Below, piece after piece: positions 32,761 through 43,619 of a DNA stretch of 64,000 nucleotides; the stretch's first letter is position 1; each line of letters begins with the position of its first letter. The position numbers were made by a program, and so were the translations under genes. The stretch is from Neoceratodus forsteri (lineage: Eukaryota > Chordata > Ceratodontiformes > Ceratodontidae). The notes beneath the pieces were generated by a model. That model worked only from the letters and a program-made list of their open reading frames with translations. It was not told where the DNA came from and did not search any database. The stretch is taken from positions 1,803,896,967-1,803,960,966 of the forward strand of contig CM057450.1 in NCBI GenBank assembly GCA_016271365.2. The letters are read 5' to 3'.

Positions 32761-33285
32761 TTAATGGCCGCTGTGTGCAACATGGCGGTGCTTACTTAAA
32801 CTATGCATATGTGAGTATCGCACATATGTAGTCATGTCAGTGCTGCCATGTTACAGCTGACTCCAGAGCAAACTGCACATGTGCGAGTATCAATCATGTT
32901 CAGTTCTATAATCACAACTCTATCAGTTACATCTGACTCTGGTGTGGCAAGAGCACGGCATATTCTTTTCAACACTCTTGCCACTCCTAAAAGCTCTCCA
33001 CAGCCGTATTGGCTCAGTGCTGGCAAAAGCTAAGGGATGGGTAACACTGGGGACCACTCAACTGTCTTCATGTCCAGAGTCTCTCTATTGGCAGGTCATT
33101 TTAGAAGACCACAACTTTCTGGTACAAAATATGCTTCCTAATGTTACCGCTAAACTTGCCATCTGTGACCTTCAGAGCATGTCCCTGTATCCTGCTAGAG
33201 AACATATCTATATGTTCAGTCCTGTCAATACCCTTGAGAATGGGAAGACTGAGCTCATGTCCCATCTCAGACTGCTGTTCCACAG
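32761..33285. other. Unassigned sequence left of the palindrome
   Basis: Contains short mutual repeats (GCACATATG, GCACATGTGCGAG at 32819-32887). An open stretch at 32942-33349 runs into the palindrome and has no recognisable domain, so it is not called as a gene. Confidence 0.4.
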
Positions 33286-33653
33286 GGAAAAGCAAAAGGA
33301 TGAGGAGCACCCACATATACAGAAAGCACCAGGATCACAAAACTATTAAAGTCCTTTATTTAACTAAAGTGCATAGTGCCCCCACACATAGTGAGCATGA
33401 AAAAGTGGCGGCTCAGCCTTTCTGCAACTATCATTTCCCCTGACTCCTGCCAGGTGTCATCAGAGTGATTCACTCTGATGATGCCTGGCAGGGGCCGGGA
33501 GAAGCATTACATTCAGAGTGGCTCAGTCATCACTTTTTTATGCTCACTATGTGTGGGTTCACTATGCACTTTATTTAAATAAAGAACTCTGAATAATATT
33601 TTTGCGATCCTAGTGCTTTCTGCATATGTGGGTACTCCTCATCCTTTTGCTTG
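33286..33653. mobile_element. Near-perfect inverted repeat, arms ~180 bp, Penelope-like pLTR pair (candidate)
   Basis: The arms 33286-33465 and 33468-33653 are reverse complements with few differences, meeting at GAGTGATTCACTC. Each arm read outward from the centre has CTGATGA, a GC-rich stem region, GAA, then CTTTATTTAAATAAAGA (right) or the like (left), ending GGATGAGGAG-type sequence in reverse. The order hammerhead-like core followed by AATAAAGA is the same as in the arms at 926-3035. No RT is present. A palindromic MITE is the alternative. Confidence 0.65.
33474..33532 (+). ncRNA. Hammerhead-like core in the right arm (weak)
   Basis: The order is CACT, CTGATGA, a GCCTGGC-AGGG-GCCGGGA stem (six pairs including one G-T), GAA, GCATTACATTC, AGAGTG. 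The left arm in reverse has CTGATGA...CCTG..CAGG, GAAATG...TTGC, AGA. Helix I pairing is poor (AGTG with CACT only when offset) and helix III cannot be drawn convincingly. I list it because it lies at the same place in the arm as the better motif at 1030-1090. Confidence 0.25.
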
Positions 33654-34643
33654 TTTCAGTTTTTTCATTGCTGAGCACCATATTACTTGTTCTGCCACTC
33701 CAAATTCATTTTCACTTTGTTCCACATGAAGAGGACAGTGACTACTAGTAAACATAAATGTGGATATTATCTGTTAGACCCTTCCAGGTATTACTGTTTT
33801 GAAAATGCAGCTTCCCCTTAACAAAAGTATCTAAACAGAGAGCCCACCAGCAAATTTATTTTTATTTTAAGCACTTAACACATTCTCTTCACTGGTGCAA
33901 TAAATGTAAACACTGGAAGAAATAAGAAGAAACTGAGAGGGAAGAATACAAAGGGTGTCAGTTGGCATTTTATGTGACTGCATAAATATGCGGAACTAAA
34001 AAATGCTACATAAATTCACTGCCACTAAGTAAGTGGCAGACGGTGAGGGTGGGGTGGGGTGGATTTGTCAACACAAAAAGGGGGCTTGGTTTGCACTCAG
34101 AGAGGAGTAAGAAGGTCAGTTTTCCTATGTGGGACAGTGACCCACAGGGTGTAAAAAGTTGGGGTTATTGAAAATATGATGGATCATAATGGTCTACATA
34201 GCCCATTTTCTTAAAGCAGCAATTTTGTCATCAAAGAAGAAAAAAGGTGGGTCGGAATTGACAACCATCTGACATTTTTCACAATCCCCCACTCAAAAAT
34301 GAACACTGACACCCTTTAACTTACTGCACTATAAGACCGTACCAAAGAATTTAGCATCTATGCCAAGCTCCATGCTGCATTCTTTCAGCAGGGTCTTTAC
34401 AGAGTACAGTACCACAATAAATTTTATCTACCTTATCCTCACATTCATTTGAATGCAGTCTAACCCCCTTTCTGCCCTGATATCATGATATTTAGGGCTT
34501 GATTAAGTAAAGCCATATCCAAATTTCCTCCCTGTGGACCAAGTTAAACTTTTTCAGTGCCAAAAAAAAGACTAGCAATGCATTCCATGGCTTTGAATAA
34601 ATTTAATATGGAGTGGTATTTTACCTTGTGCATTCTTGTATTC
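33654..34643. other. Unassigned AT-rich spacer
   Basis: About 1 kb without coding blocks. A G-rich run (GGTGAGGGTGGGGTGGGGTGG, about 34041-34061) is the only compositional feature. Confidence 0.45.
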
Positions 34644-34646
34644 TAT

Positions 34647-35837
34647 GGCCTGGATATTCAGACTGCGCCAGGCTGTGGTGCAAGCCTGGGCGCAGCACAA
34701 CTTGGCTGCACAGGGGCATTGACTGGGCAATATTCAATGGAGCTGTGCCATGGCACAACATCATTTAATGTCGCACCAGGCAACCCACAGTGCGCATGGT
34801 GCAGTGCACTGCACCAGCACAAATGGCCAGAGTGGAGCAAGGGGATGCGCTATGCGCATCAACCGCAATATTGAAAAGTGCACATGCAAATGGGGCCATA
34901 ATGTATGCAAGGTGCAAATGGGGCCATTTGCATGTCATTATGGCCTCATTTGCATGCAGGTGCGCCAATCGGGGACCGACACCCCCTGCACAGTGCGGCA
35001 ATGTGCCCCTCTGCCAGATCACGGGCATATGTAGACTCGATTCATCGTCCAATATCCCTGGCGGTCCAGTAGACCAATCGCAGCCCGATCACGGGCTTCA
35101 GTATGACATAATATGTCCTATATACCTGGTGGTCCAGTGGACATCTGTCAGCCCGATCACGGGCATATGTAATTATAAGGTGAGCTCCATGATACCCCCC
35201 CTTCACCCACCCATTGAGCCCCACCATCCGCTCCCCCCATTCAGCAGAGGGCGGCAGCACCCCACCTGCCTGCCGCCCCACCGCCCACCGACTGACAGTG
35301 TACGGTAGGGCTGTACACCCATTGGTCCACAGCATGAGCCAATGGGCGTGCAGCCCGTACCATACTACACAGTCCAGTTATTTATTTTAACTGATGCCTG
35401 CGATCAGACTGCGAGCAGTCCACTGGACCACCAGGGATATAGGACGTTATTTATTTTTACTGATGCCCAGGATCAGGCATGGGGGGGGCGCCACCATGGA
35501 GGTGCAGCCGGAGTTCGAGTGGCCACCCACAGGTGGCAGCTGCTGTGTTGCGCCCTGCAATATGGCAGCTCACCTGTGGGTGGGCAGCCATTTTTCCTTT
35601 TTTTTTTGGCTCACCTGTGTGCAGCGCAAGTAGGGCTTGTGCATGCATGGACTCAGCACATCCCAGGCTGAACATCGGGATGTGCAGAGTATGCATGGGC
35701 ACGCCTACCTGCGCTGCATACATTACTGATGCGCTCTGGCGCATCAGGATTTGTGCCAGGGACAATCCCCATTTGAATATCATGCCAGGGCGCATCAGTG
35801 GGTTGTGCCATGCACAACCCTTCTGAATATCCGGGCC
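34647..35837. mobile_element. Harbinger-like non-autonomous DNA transposon (candidate)
   Basis: The 1191-base element has terminal inverted repeats GGCCTGGATATTCAG (left) and GGCCCGGATATTCAG (right, reversed), flanked by a TAT 3-bp target duplication on both sides (34644-34646, 35838-35840). GGCC-starting termini with 3-bp duplications fit PIF/Harbinger elements; the termini are too short to be sure. The interior is GC-rich and has no transposase. It holds two direct subrepeats around CCCGATCACGGGC (about 35020-35165), a 28-base near-perfect inverted pair (35115-35142 / 35418-35445) and a hairpin with arms 35298-35325 / 35339-35365. Confidence 0.65.
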
Positions 35838-35840
35838 TAT

Positions 35841-36320
35841 GATTCTAATATGTTCACCTATTAAGTTATGAGGCTATGTTGAATTTTGCAAATGCGAGTT
35901 TATAAATTTTGTAATATTCAATAAATTTAGCATGACATTTCAACATAGCCATTTTGGTACAGTGATTCATGAATGTGACAGCTGTCATTTTTCAACTCCT
36001 GACCAATATGTGTGTTTGTAGCCTAAATGTTGATTTTGCAGTCCCTGCACGACAGCACCTTTAGGCCAGGAGTTAAACATTTTCTCTGCCCTTCTTTATG
36101 AGGCAGGTTCATCACAAGGCTGTGTTGAAAATGTGGAGTAAAAATATTTAAAAAAATAATAATTTTCAGTATTTTAAACCCAGATTCCTCTCCTGCAGCC
36201 CTATTGGCTCTGGCCAGAGTTTGTTTTACTGTGGCAGGCGCAGGACATACCGGCCAATCTAAGGACTGCATTTAGTGCTTCCCATCTTGTGGTTTAATTG
36301 GTTCCCCTTTCTTGCCATAA
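35841..36320. other. Unassigned spacer
   Basis: No coding block or recognised repeat. An open minus-strand stretch (36023-36271) has no recognisable similarity. Confidence 0.4.
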
Positions 36321-36324
36321 AAGT

Positions 36325-36500
36325 TTTTTATTTGTAATTTGTTAACCAGGTAGGGCCCAAGAGCATTAGATGCCCATTTTCAAGGGGGACCTGGAGAAGT
36401 AAACAACAGCAACAATACAGAATAAATACGCAATATACAATAGATATACAACACATCTGTGCACAAAGTATTAAGTAAGTAGTACTGTATTGTTAGTTTT
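36325..36500 (-). repeat. L2-type (or SINE) 3' tail
   Basis: Reverse complement reads CTCCAGGTCCCCCTTGAAAA, TGGGCATCTAATGCTCTTGG, GCCCTACCTGGTTAACAAAT and an A/T-rich end. This is the same arrangement as the 3' end of L2-a (16617-16692). It is a short 5'-truncated insertion. Confidence 0.65.
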
Positions 36501-37000
36501 ATGTGTACTCTCTACCCCTCCTGTTTCATCAGCATTGGATCTAGTTTCCTCCCCATGGTGTTAACTGACATTCCCCTGGTTCCCAGGTTTGCCACTAGAG
36601 GAGCATAATCAGAAACTGTGATGATCCCATGCTCTACTGCAGTGACAGAGGACAGTAATTACATCGGCAGACGAATTGCATCCAGCCATGTGTACAATGA
36701 ATAGGCATGAGAATAAAAAGTATATTATAAGATCAGTCCTGAAAATCCTGTAATCTCATTGGTCAATATAAGTCAGATGACATGTGTAAATCCTGCAAAA
36801 AAATAACCAGCGATGAGCCTGCTGATCAAATGTTTGCTTTTTTTTAACCTAATTCTTTGTTTTTGTTTTTAATACAGATTCATTTTATAATCACAATAAT
36901 GCACTTCAGGGTGTGTGTAGTAGTGGGATTTACACACTTCTTGTGTGGTTAAAGCCACCCGGCTGCACCTCATGACACACCACACAAGGCGTGTGTGTAA
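36501..37000. other. Unassigned spacer
   Basis: Nothing recognised except a pair of inverted segments, GTGTGTAGTAGTGGGATTTACACAC (36911-36935) and its partner GCGTGTGTGTAAATCCCACAAC (36989-37010), about 18 pairing bases, forming a weak hairpin. Confidence 0.4.
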
Positions 37001-37600
37001 ATCCCACAACAGCAGATGTCCTGTCATGCATTATTGCTTAATTCCTGCTTGGTCAGGTGGACATGGCACCAGCAGTCCACCAACGAGTGTTCCGCCATCA
37101 GTATTGTCAATGTGCTCACACTAGAACACCTGTGTGGCTGATCATAATGACCTGTCCAAATTATGCCCCTGACACAATTAAATTCACTGCCTGTCACCCA
37201 TGGGTCCACAAAGTCCTCCATGTCTAGAGAGAGTTTATGATAAAATTCTAGATTATCCTGGTTGGGGCCATATACTGCGCCTATTGCAAGTATTTCCATT
37301 GAGTTCCTATCAACCTCCTTTGTCCTCTTTTGATTTTGTTTATGTTGCCTGGAAATTGTGACCATAGCCAAACTGCAGTGCCCCTAGATTTAGAAGTAAA
37401 GTTCACTTCTATCCATATGGGTTTCTACACCATTAAGATGTCCGCCCCTGCCTTGAGAATACGTTCAATGTTCTGTTATGCTTCCCTGCCAGTTTGAGCA
37501 CACTGACGTTCTAAGTCATCATGTATAGATCACCCACCATTATAATGCAGGAAAGTCCATGAGATTTCTTCACTCTGTCCTAAGGTCTAATTCTGCCTGG
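37000..37600 (-). pseudogene. L1/Tx1-like endonuclease fragment (L1-b)
   Basis: The minus strand reads EILAIGAVYGPNQDNLEFYH, KLSLDMEDFVDPWVTGSEFN, CVRG and later AEHSLVDCWCHVHLTKQE (37371-37030). VYGPNQDN, the GDFN-like block (here GSEFN) and DCWR.LHP are hallmarks of L1/Tx1 APE endonucleases. The stretch 37400-37600 probably encodes the eroded N-terminus. The GDFN lesion would inactivate nicking. Confidence 0.7.
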
Positions 37601-37854
37601 TTTTAAATTTAATAACTACATTTAAACACAAACACCCTCTCCTTACCCCGAAATAAAACAACAGTATTTAACATCCCCCTCCTCTCCTCCCATCCAGATA
37701 GCCAGAATTCCCCCAACCAGCAGTGTTCCCCACAACATACCCCAGCCCAAGCCAAAAGCAGCTTGGTGCATCTTCCTTGCTACTTATGATGGTGCAGCAT
37801 TTCATAGGTGCCCCGTCCTTAAAATATACTATTAAACAACATTTGCATTAAATA
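37601..37854. other. Unassigned spacer
   Basis: No recognised coding or repeat content. Confidence 0.35.
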
Positions 37855-38004
37855 TAGCATATTTCATTTATTTATTTGGATTTTGTTTACCGGGTAGGCC
37901 CACTGAGACAAACGTCCCTTTTTCAGGGGCAACCCGAGATAAGTTACACAGTAGTGAACACTGAAATTGCAATATATACAATGGCACAGAGATACATCGC
38001 ATTT
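37855..38004 (-). repeat. L2-type 3' tail
   Basis: Reverse complement reads CTCGGGTTGCCCCTGAAAAA, GGGACGTTTGTCTCAGTGGG, CCTACCCGGTAAACAAAATC and AAATAAATAAATG. This is a clear match in layout to the L2-a terminus (CCTGAAAATAGG...ACCCGGTTACC..AATAAATAAATAAA). It lies directly left of the hAT element. Confidence 0.7.
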
Positions 38005-38012
38005 ACATAGAT

Positions 38013-38901
38013 CAGGGGTTCTCAAATGGTGAGGCCAGCCTCCCTGGGGAGGCCCCAACTTGTTCCTGGGGAGGCTCAAACAAGTCTGAAAAAGTACTGT
38101 ATTTAAATTTGAGTTTGATGTATTTTGTGTGAAGAGATGAAGCAAACTGAAAGAGGATAATAGTAGGTGAATTTTATGTATTTATTTACTAATAGATGAC
38201 AAGAGAAGGTGAATGAGCCAAGGGTCATTTCAGGTGTACCCGGGGAAGGGTAGGTAGTGAATAGATTTCAAAGGTAACTGCAAAACAATCAAGAATTACA
38301 CAGTGAACAATAGTGCAAACAAATATGAACAATGAACTAACAATGAGTGGTGGTAATGGATCAGTTTGTAGACTGATGGCAGAAAAGCCCAAATACAAGG
38401 GTTGAGTATAGAAGTGCTAGAGAATAGCAAGAATGAGCAAAGTAATCCCAGAGAAGTTGCTTAGGAGCAAGGAAGGAGGGAGAGGTAAAATATGTAGGAA
38501 GGTTATTTCAAATAGAGAGGAAACGGAGAAAGCAGTCTGACCCATGAAGGTGCTGCAACAAGGGGTAACAGTGGTTCAAGAATGAAAATAGCAGAGCAAG
38601 TAGGCTGGTGGGGGGGGGTTACAATAAGCTGAATTATAATATTTATTTTATTTTTTATTCAGATAACACCTTTGAGTACAGGAGCTCTTTTTCAAAGGTT
38701 CCACATCAGTATACGACAAAGAACTGAATGAAAGAACTGAATGTGAGCCAAGAACTCAAAGAGGTTTCAATTTATGCAGTGTACAGAAGTACAGTATGTT
38801 ATTTTTCTTGGGGAGGCCCAAGATTATTTCAGTTTTGGGGAGGCTCAAAATTTTTCCATGGATTTGGGGAGGCTCACTGTGACAAAGTCTAAGAACTATT
38901 G
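38013..38901. mobile_element. hAT non-autonomous DNA transposon with 8-bp TSD
   Basis: The termini are CAGGGGTTCTCAAATGG (left) and, reversed, CAATAGTTCTTAGACTTTG (right), the CAGGGGTTCTCAAACTT type of many vertebrate hAT elements. The target duplication ACATAGAT is perfect (38005-38012, 38902-38909). GGGGAGGC repeats occur near both ends. The 889-base element has no transposase. Its middle (about 38160-38800) contains A/T-rich L2-tail-like sequence (about 38640-38710), probably a later insertion. Confidence 0.85.
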
Positions 38902-38909
38902 ACATAGAT

Positions 38910-39488
38910 CAAATAGAGTTTCATTAATTGCAAAAGAATAAATTCCAACATGCTGTTATTAATGGTAAGTAGTTAAGTTCACCTACACATTGCTGTAGGA
39001 CCCAGGAGGAGGAGGAGGAGGCATATAAGGACTTGCATTTTCATACTTGTATTAATATTCTCCCCCAACCAAGCCCACACCATTGTACACCTAGTCAGAC
39101 AGTGCTAATCTCAAGGACAGAATCATGGATTTAACTGGTGCCTTTACGGGCAAGTTTATTTCCAAATTACCTGGGGTTCTGGCATTGTCCCAGGCCACCC
39201 CCAATTATTCATGGTTGTGGGATAACAGATGGACCAGCCACAGAACTTTAGGTTCAACACACAGTCTGTGTGATGTTTATTTAAAACAGGGGATAACCTT
39301 AAGCAATGGCATATCCCTTTTTCAATACATCAGTTTGCAGCAACAGACTATGCATGTCCTTCCTCTGCACTTAGTCAGCACCTACTGACCCACTGATCTA
39401 CTGATCTATCTCTTTAGTGGAAATAATATAATTCCCTATGTTGGTCTTGTGTGTTTGGGTGATGGGGAACTCAAAAAACAAAAACCCA
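38910..39488. other. Unassigned spacer
   Basis: A GGAGGAGGAGGAGG run at 39008-39021 and an open stretch 39125-39388 without recognisable domain. No gene is supported. Confidence 0.4.
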
Positions 39489-39497
39489 AGAACAAGC

Positions 39498-40021
39498 CAA
39501 AAATGACGGCCAGTCGGCACAGTGGTTGGATTTCCTCTTGCGACGCCAGTGACCTGGGTTCGGGAATGGACTCGGGTCGCTGGAGGGCCAGCCGGGGGAG
39601 AAGGATTGAGGGAAATGATCCACTGCTTGTCTGACCCCAGGTGGAGGCCCGAGGTACAGCAAACTGGTAGGACAGACCAAGGGGGAGCTGTGTGATGGAT
39701 GTCAGCGTAATGCCTTGACGTGAGGGCACACACCACACAGAGAGAAACAGGAAAAAGCACCACCGGAGCATGGGTAGACGGAGCTCCAGTGCCAGCCCTA
39801 ATTGCGACTGCCTGCCTGACCACCGGGGGACCCGACGAGACTAGAAGATATTGGGGTGTCCAGGCCCCGGCCCGTACCCGCTTGTGGGGTATAGCCAAGG
39901 CTCCATGTCGGAACCCCGGGGAATTCAGGTAGGTCAGTCATGGGGGAGGGCACAAAGGAGTCTCCTGAAGAAGCGCAGCTCTGGGGTGGGGGGAAGGAGG
40001 AGAAATAGAAAGTAAAAAAAA
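39498..40021 (+). mobile_element. Long tRNA-derived SINE, copy D
   Basis: This is one of the best heads: CGGCACAGTGGTTGGATTTC, CTCTTGCGACGCCAGTGACC, TGGGTTCGGGAATGGACTCG, GGTCGCTGGAGGGCCAGCCG (39515-39594). The body includes CCCCAGGTGGAGGCCC, GAGCTCCAGTGCCAGCCC and CGGCCCGTACCCG. The A-tail is 40012-40025. The target duplication AGAACAAGC / AAAACAAGC (39489-39497, 40022-40030) matches at 8 of 9. Confidence 0.85.
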
Positions 40022-40030
40022 AAAACAAGC

Positions 40031-40695
40031 TGAAGACAAAGAGCCTCAGTGCAAAAGCACTGAAGCAAGGTTACCCCAAAGGGCAGTGGCAATAAAGACA
40101 AGTTTCAATAAATACAACATCACACATACCCCCATAATGCAAAGCATCATGGAATGTATATGCAAATCACCATGAAATTTTAGGCTGGTTCACCTTAAAG
40201 CAAGAATGCATGGTACCAAGGCCTCTTAAACAATCTGTAATTTTAAACATTTAAATAACACAATGTGGGTTTCTGATATCTCTACCCTGGTAGCTTAATG
40301 TTTATAATAAAGTCCCCTAGTAACTTTTTACCTTTATCAAAAACACCTAGTGCCGTGGTATTTTCAACATTTACAGGTTTCATTCACATAAGGCATATAC
40401 ATCAAGGTATTTTATGACATAATGCTACTGCATACTAAATCCAACAACAAGGAACACAGCCTGTTGTTTTACATCACCCCCGAGGTCACCACAATAACCT
40501 CCCTGCATGAGGACCAGAGAGGGAAAGGAAAATTAAAGAGGACACTATAGCATAGTCAAGAAAGGGGAGGGGACACCCACAGGTGCCAACCCTATGGACT
40601 AGAAATTGTAAAGGATAAATTAGGATAAGAAATAGAAGAACTGTTGCAGCAGATTTAAGAAAAGGTCAGTCTTCAAGAGTGTCAGGTTCTCCCTG
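40031..40695. other. Unassigned AT-rich spacer
   Basis: No coding block or recognised repeat between SINE D and the small hAT element. Confidence 0.45.
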
Positions 40696-40703
40696 TCACA
40701 CAT

Positions 40704-40870
40704 CAGGGCTGCAGTAATGGGGGGGTAAGTGGGGAAGTTGTCCGGGGCCCCGAGCTCAGGAGGGGTCCTCCTGAGGAGCTGGCATTAGCTCTGCCATTAG
40801 CTGGTTTGGGAAACGGGGGCCCATTCCAAGTGACTTGTCCGGGGCCCCAGGATTCATAGCTGTAGCCCTG
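40704..40870. mobile_element. 167-bp hAT MITE with 8-bp TSD
   Basis: The termini are CAGGGCTGCAGTAATGG (left) and, reversed, CAGGGCTACAGCTATGA (right). The target duplication TCACACAT is perfect (40696-40703, 40871-40878). The interior has inverted blocks TTGTCCGGGGCCCC / GACTTGTCCGGGGCCCC and is GC-rich. Length and duplication fit a hAT miniature element. Confidence 0.85.
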
Positions 40871-40878
40871 TCACACAT

Positions 40879-41285
40879 GGTACTTCTACTACTAGATAAT
40901 ACATGTCACACCAGTGAATACTGTCTTATCTTCCACATGCAGCCCTGCCATATACCTGGTCTGCTAGCAAGCTGCAGGACTTAATATTGGGGCATACCAT
41001 TATATATTCACTGAAATATGTAAATTCCAAACATGGCTCAACGATTTACAAACCTGGACCTCCATTCCAGAAGATTGTTTCTCAACTGCTGGTATTTCTG
41101 ACTTTATAATGGAGCTTATTGTCCACTATGAGCAACAAAAAAGTTCAAAAAATGTTGTTATGTCCCCCTGCTAATGTGGAAAGAAAAAAAATACATTTTT
41201 CATTTTGCGATCTTTGTATGGACTGATCTGTTGCTACAGTCTAGCCTCTCCTCTGATCCCTGCACTCCCCAACATGGCAGTCAGA
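40879..41285. other. Unassigned AT-rich spacer
   Basis: Nothing recognised. Confidence 0.4.
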
Positions 41286-41301
41286 TAATGCTGTCAATTC
41301 T

Positions 41302-41904
41302 TTCTTTTTTCCATCCTTTGTTTATGCTCCTAGGTCATGGCAGGGTAGGCGCCCTTCTGCTGTATCACCGCCCTTCCACCATCCGTAATCCCCATTTGTC
41401 TTACAGCCCAGTATCGCCATGGATTTCCGCAGGGGGCTGAGGAGGTCCATCCTCCCCCAAGGTTCATGTCCAGTCATTGGCACAGGCTCCAGTGACGTCG
41501 TGGGTGGAGGCGTGGTGTGTGGGTTTTATCCATCCCCGCCATGCCTTCCTTTTTCCACCGCACTTTTATCTCCAGCCCAGAGTCATAGCATGTGGCGAGC
41601 ACATGCATGTGGAGGCACACATGTGCTCCCAGCTCACTTCCTCATCCACCCACCCATCATTACGTCAGCCTCCTCGTGTCCTTGTTCTGGCACCTAGCCA
41701 CCACTAGGTGTCAGCCAAGACAGGGACAGTTTACCACCCAAACCCAGAATAGGACAACTGCCCAGCAGCTAGCTCAGTCTTGCTTTCATCCCCACCCCCG
41801 CCAACCTCCAGCAACCCAAGCTTGTTTGCCAAACTCAGGTCGCCAGTGTGACATGAGGTAAGGCACTTATCAGCACATCAGCCCTCAGTGTCACTGTGCC
41901 ATCC
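41302..41904 (-). mobile_element. Long tRNA-derived SINE, copy F
   Basis: The minus-strand copy of 603 bases has target duplication TAATGCTGTCAATTCT (41286-41301) / TAATACTGTCAATTCT (41905-41920), 15 of 16. The head reads GGCACAGTGACACTGAGGGC then ACTGGCGACCTGAGTTTGGC and GGGTTGCTGGAGG. The plus-strand T-rich end at 41302-41311 is the A-tail. It has a C-rich body with long open frames that are compositional only. Confidence 0.85.
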
Positions 41905-41920
41905 TAATACTGTCAATTCT

Positions 41921-42211
41921 GACTTTTCGGCCAACCCCATGAGCCCATGATGCTGTTATTAGTTTTGTTTGTTTGTTTTGCCGCCTGCAAATTTTGATAT
42001 AGCTGCAGTGGCTGGCTGTAATTATATTCCCTAGTGCAGTCAGAGAGACCAAGTCACCTGGCCTGTTGCACTTACCAAGTGATTGTTGTTTCTCAGTGCA
42101 CAAGCACATAATTCTCCCCACACAGTGGATGCTGCAGTCAGTTAGTTGGTCAGCATGATCCTCTTTTAGCTGAGCAGTATTAGCCTTTGCTCCAGAAGGA
42201 CATAAACAGAG
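41921..42211. other. Unassigned spacer
   Basis: Nothing recognised. Confidence 0.4.
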
Positions 42212-42660
42212 TAGATACTGGTCCAGAGAAGGGCAACCAAAATGGTGCCAGGTCTACATCAGAAGCCCTATAAGAAGAGACTTAAGGACCTAAATATGCA
42301 CATCCTGGAAGAGAGAAAGGAGAGAGGGGGATTATGACAGAGACCTTTAAATATCTCACAGGAGGTATGATAAGCAGCTGTAGGAGGGTAGATTCAGGAG
42401 AGATGTGAGGAAGTACTCTACAGAAAGAGTGGTGGATTCCTTAAACAGTCTTCCAGTGGAGGTGGTGGGGGCAAAAAAAGGGGTGGAATTTAAGAATGCA
42501 TGGGATAGGAATAAGGGAATCTTAGGGTAAGGGAAAGAGGGGTGGGTGAATGGGCCAAAGATCAAATAGGATCTGTGGTGATACTGTAGGCAGCAAAAAA
42601 TGGGCAGACTAGATGGGCCAGGCGGTCCTTATCTGCTGGCAAATTCTGTTTGTATGTTTC
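42212..42660 (+). mobile_element. CR1 LINE 3' end (CR1-g)
   Basis: The plus strand begins GTCCAGAGAAGGGCAACCAA (42221-42240; VQRRATK region). It runs through the LNMHILEERKERG-like region and ends with GGGCAGACTAGATGGGCCAG, GCGGTCCTTATCTGCTGGCA and TTTGTATGTTT. This is the last ORF2 codons and 3' UTR of a CR1, in reverse orientation to most other CR1 copies here. Confidence 0.8.
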
Positions 42661-42841
42661 CCCTTTCCCCTGCATGTCTCAGTAGTGTTCGGGCATGGCA
42701 TGTTGCATCTGAAGCGCGCATTTCTATTTGCACTCACTCTTTTGCAGGCCTTATTTTGTATTTTAGTTTTATGTTTCTGGGCACTCTGGCTCATTTCCCT
42801 CCCAATTTGTTATAAATCAGGTTCCCTCCCATTACATCTCT

Positions 42842-43427
42842 TATATCTTTTTTTTTTTTTTTTTTTTGAAATTGCAATTTGTACTCCCCTCGTCCTGCCA
42901 GCCCCAACCCTTTGGAGCTGCCAAGAAGTCATCCTTCTGCCTCCCGCTCTACCCACACCTACCTCCAGGCCCCATAGAGCTTTGGTTTACCCCCCCCACC
43001 TCAAGCGGGGACAAGGTGGGACCCCAACACCCTGGGCTACTCACTTCTTGTCAGTCCAGAGGTGGCTGGGTGAGCAGGGGCACATCAGAGGCACGCTCCA
43101 GGCAGTCAGTCTTCCCGGCGCTGGGAGGCATTTCCACCATTTTTCTCCCCATATGCCGTGTAGCCCTTTACATCACGATGCAACACACCAACATCCACTG
43201 CGTATTCTTGGCCGCCCTTTCCCAATGGGGCTTGTAGTACCCCAAGCCTCTGCTCGGGGTCAGACAATTCGCAGGCATTGCCCCCCCTTCCCCTTGGAGA
43301 GAGCAAGCTGTCATGGGACGCTCAAGCCACTCTCCCCTGGCCAGACCTCCAGTGACCCGAGTCCACTCCTGAACTTGGGTTGCTGGCATCGCAAGCAGAA
43401 ATCCAACCGCTGTGCCGACGGGCTGGC
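42842..43427 (-). mobile_element. Long tRNA-derived SINE, copy G
   Basis: The minus-strand copy of 586 bases has A-tail 42848-42867 and target duplication ACATCTCT (42834-42841, 43428-43435). The head reads CCCGTCGGCACAGCGGTTGG, ATTTCTGCTTGCGATGCCAG, CAACCCAAGTTCAGGAGTGG then ACTCGGGTCACTGGAGG, nearly the same as copy D. The long plus-strand open frame (42613-43437) runs across the element and into CR1-g and is not a gene. Confidence 0.85.
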
Positions 43428-43619
43428 ACATCTCTGAAATTTTGACCGAGTGTTGGTTGATGACATTGGGATCACTATAATCAAGTATGCTTTTTAGAGG
43501 GGATCCAGTTTGCCACTGAGCCTCTATATATGCGAGTATTCCCGATAGCACTACACCTTCCAGTTTAGAGAAGGTTTTTCTTTCTTATACTGTATGAATA
43601 CTCACTGAGGTCGCACTTG

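Noticed and set aside
32942..33349. 135-codon plus-strand frame next to the palindrome
   Set aside because: It reads into the inverted repeat arm and has no recognisable domain or homologous block.
39398..40028. Minus-strand frames up to 166 codons
   Set aside because: They are antisense to SINE D and continue into flanking spacer; no conserved protein blocks.
42613..43437. A 274-codon plus-strand open frame, the longest in its neighbourhood
   Set aside because: It runs through the CR1-g end, an unrelated spacer, a poly-T tail and antisense SINE G, so it crosses element boundaries and has no domain.
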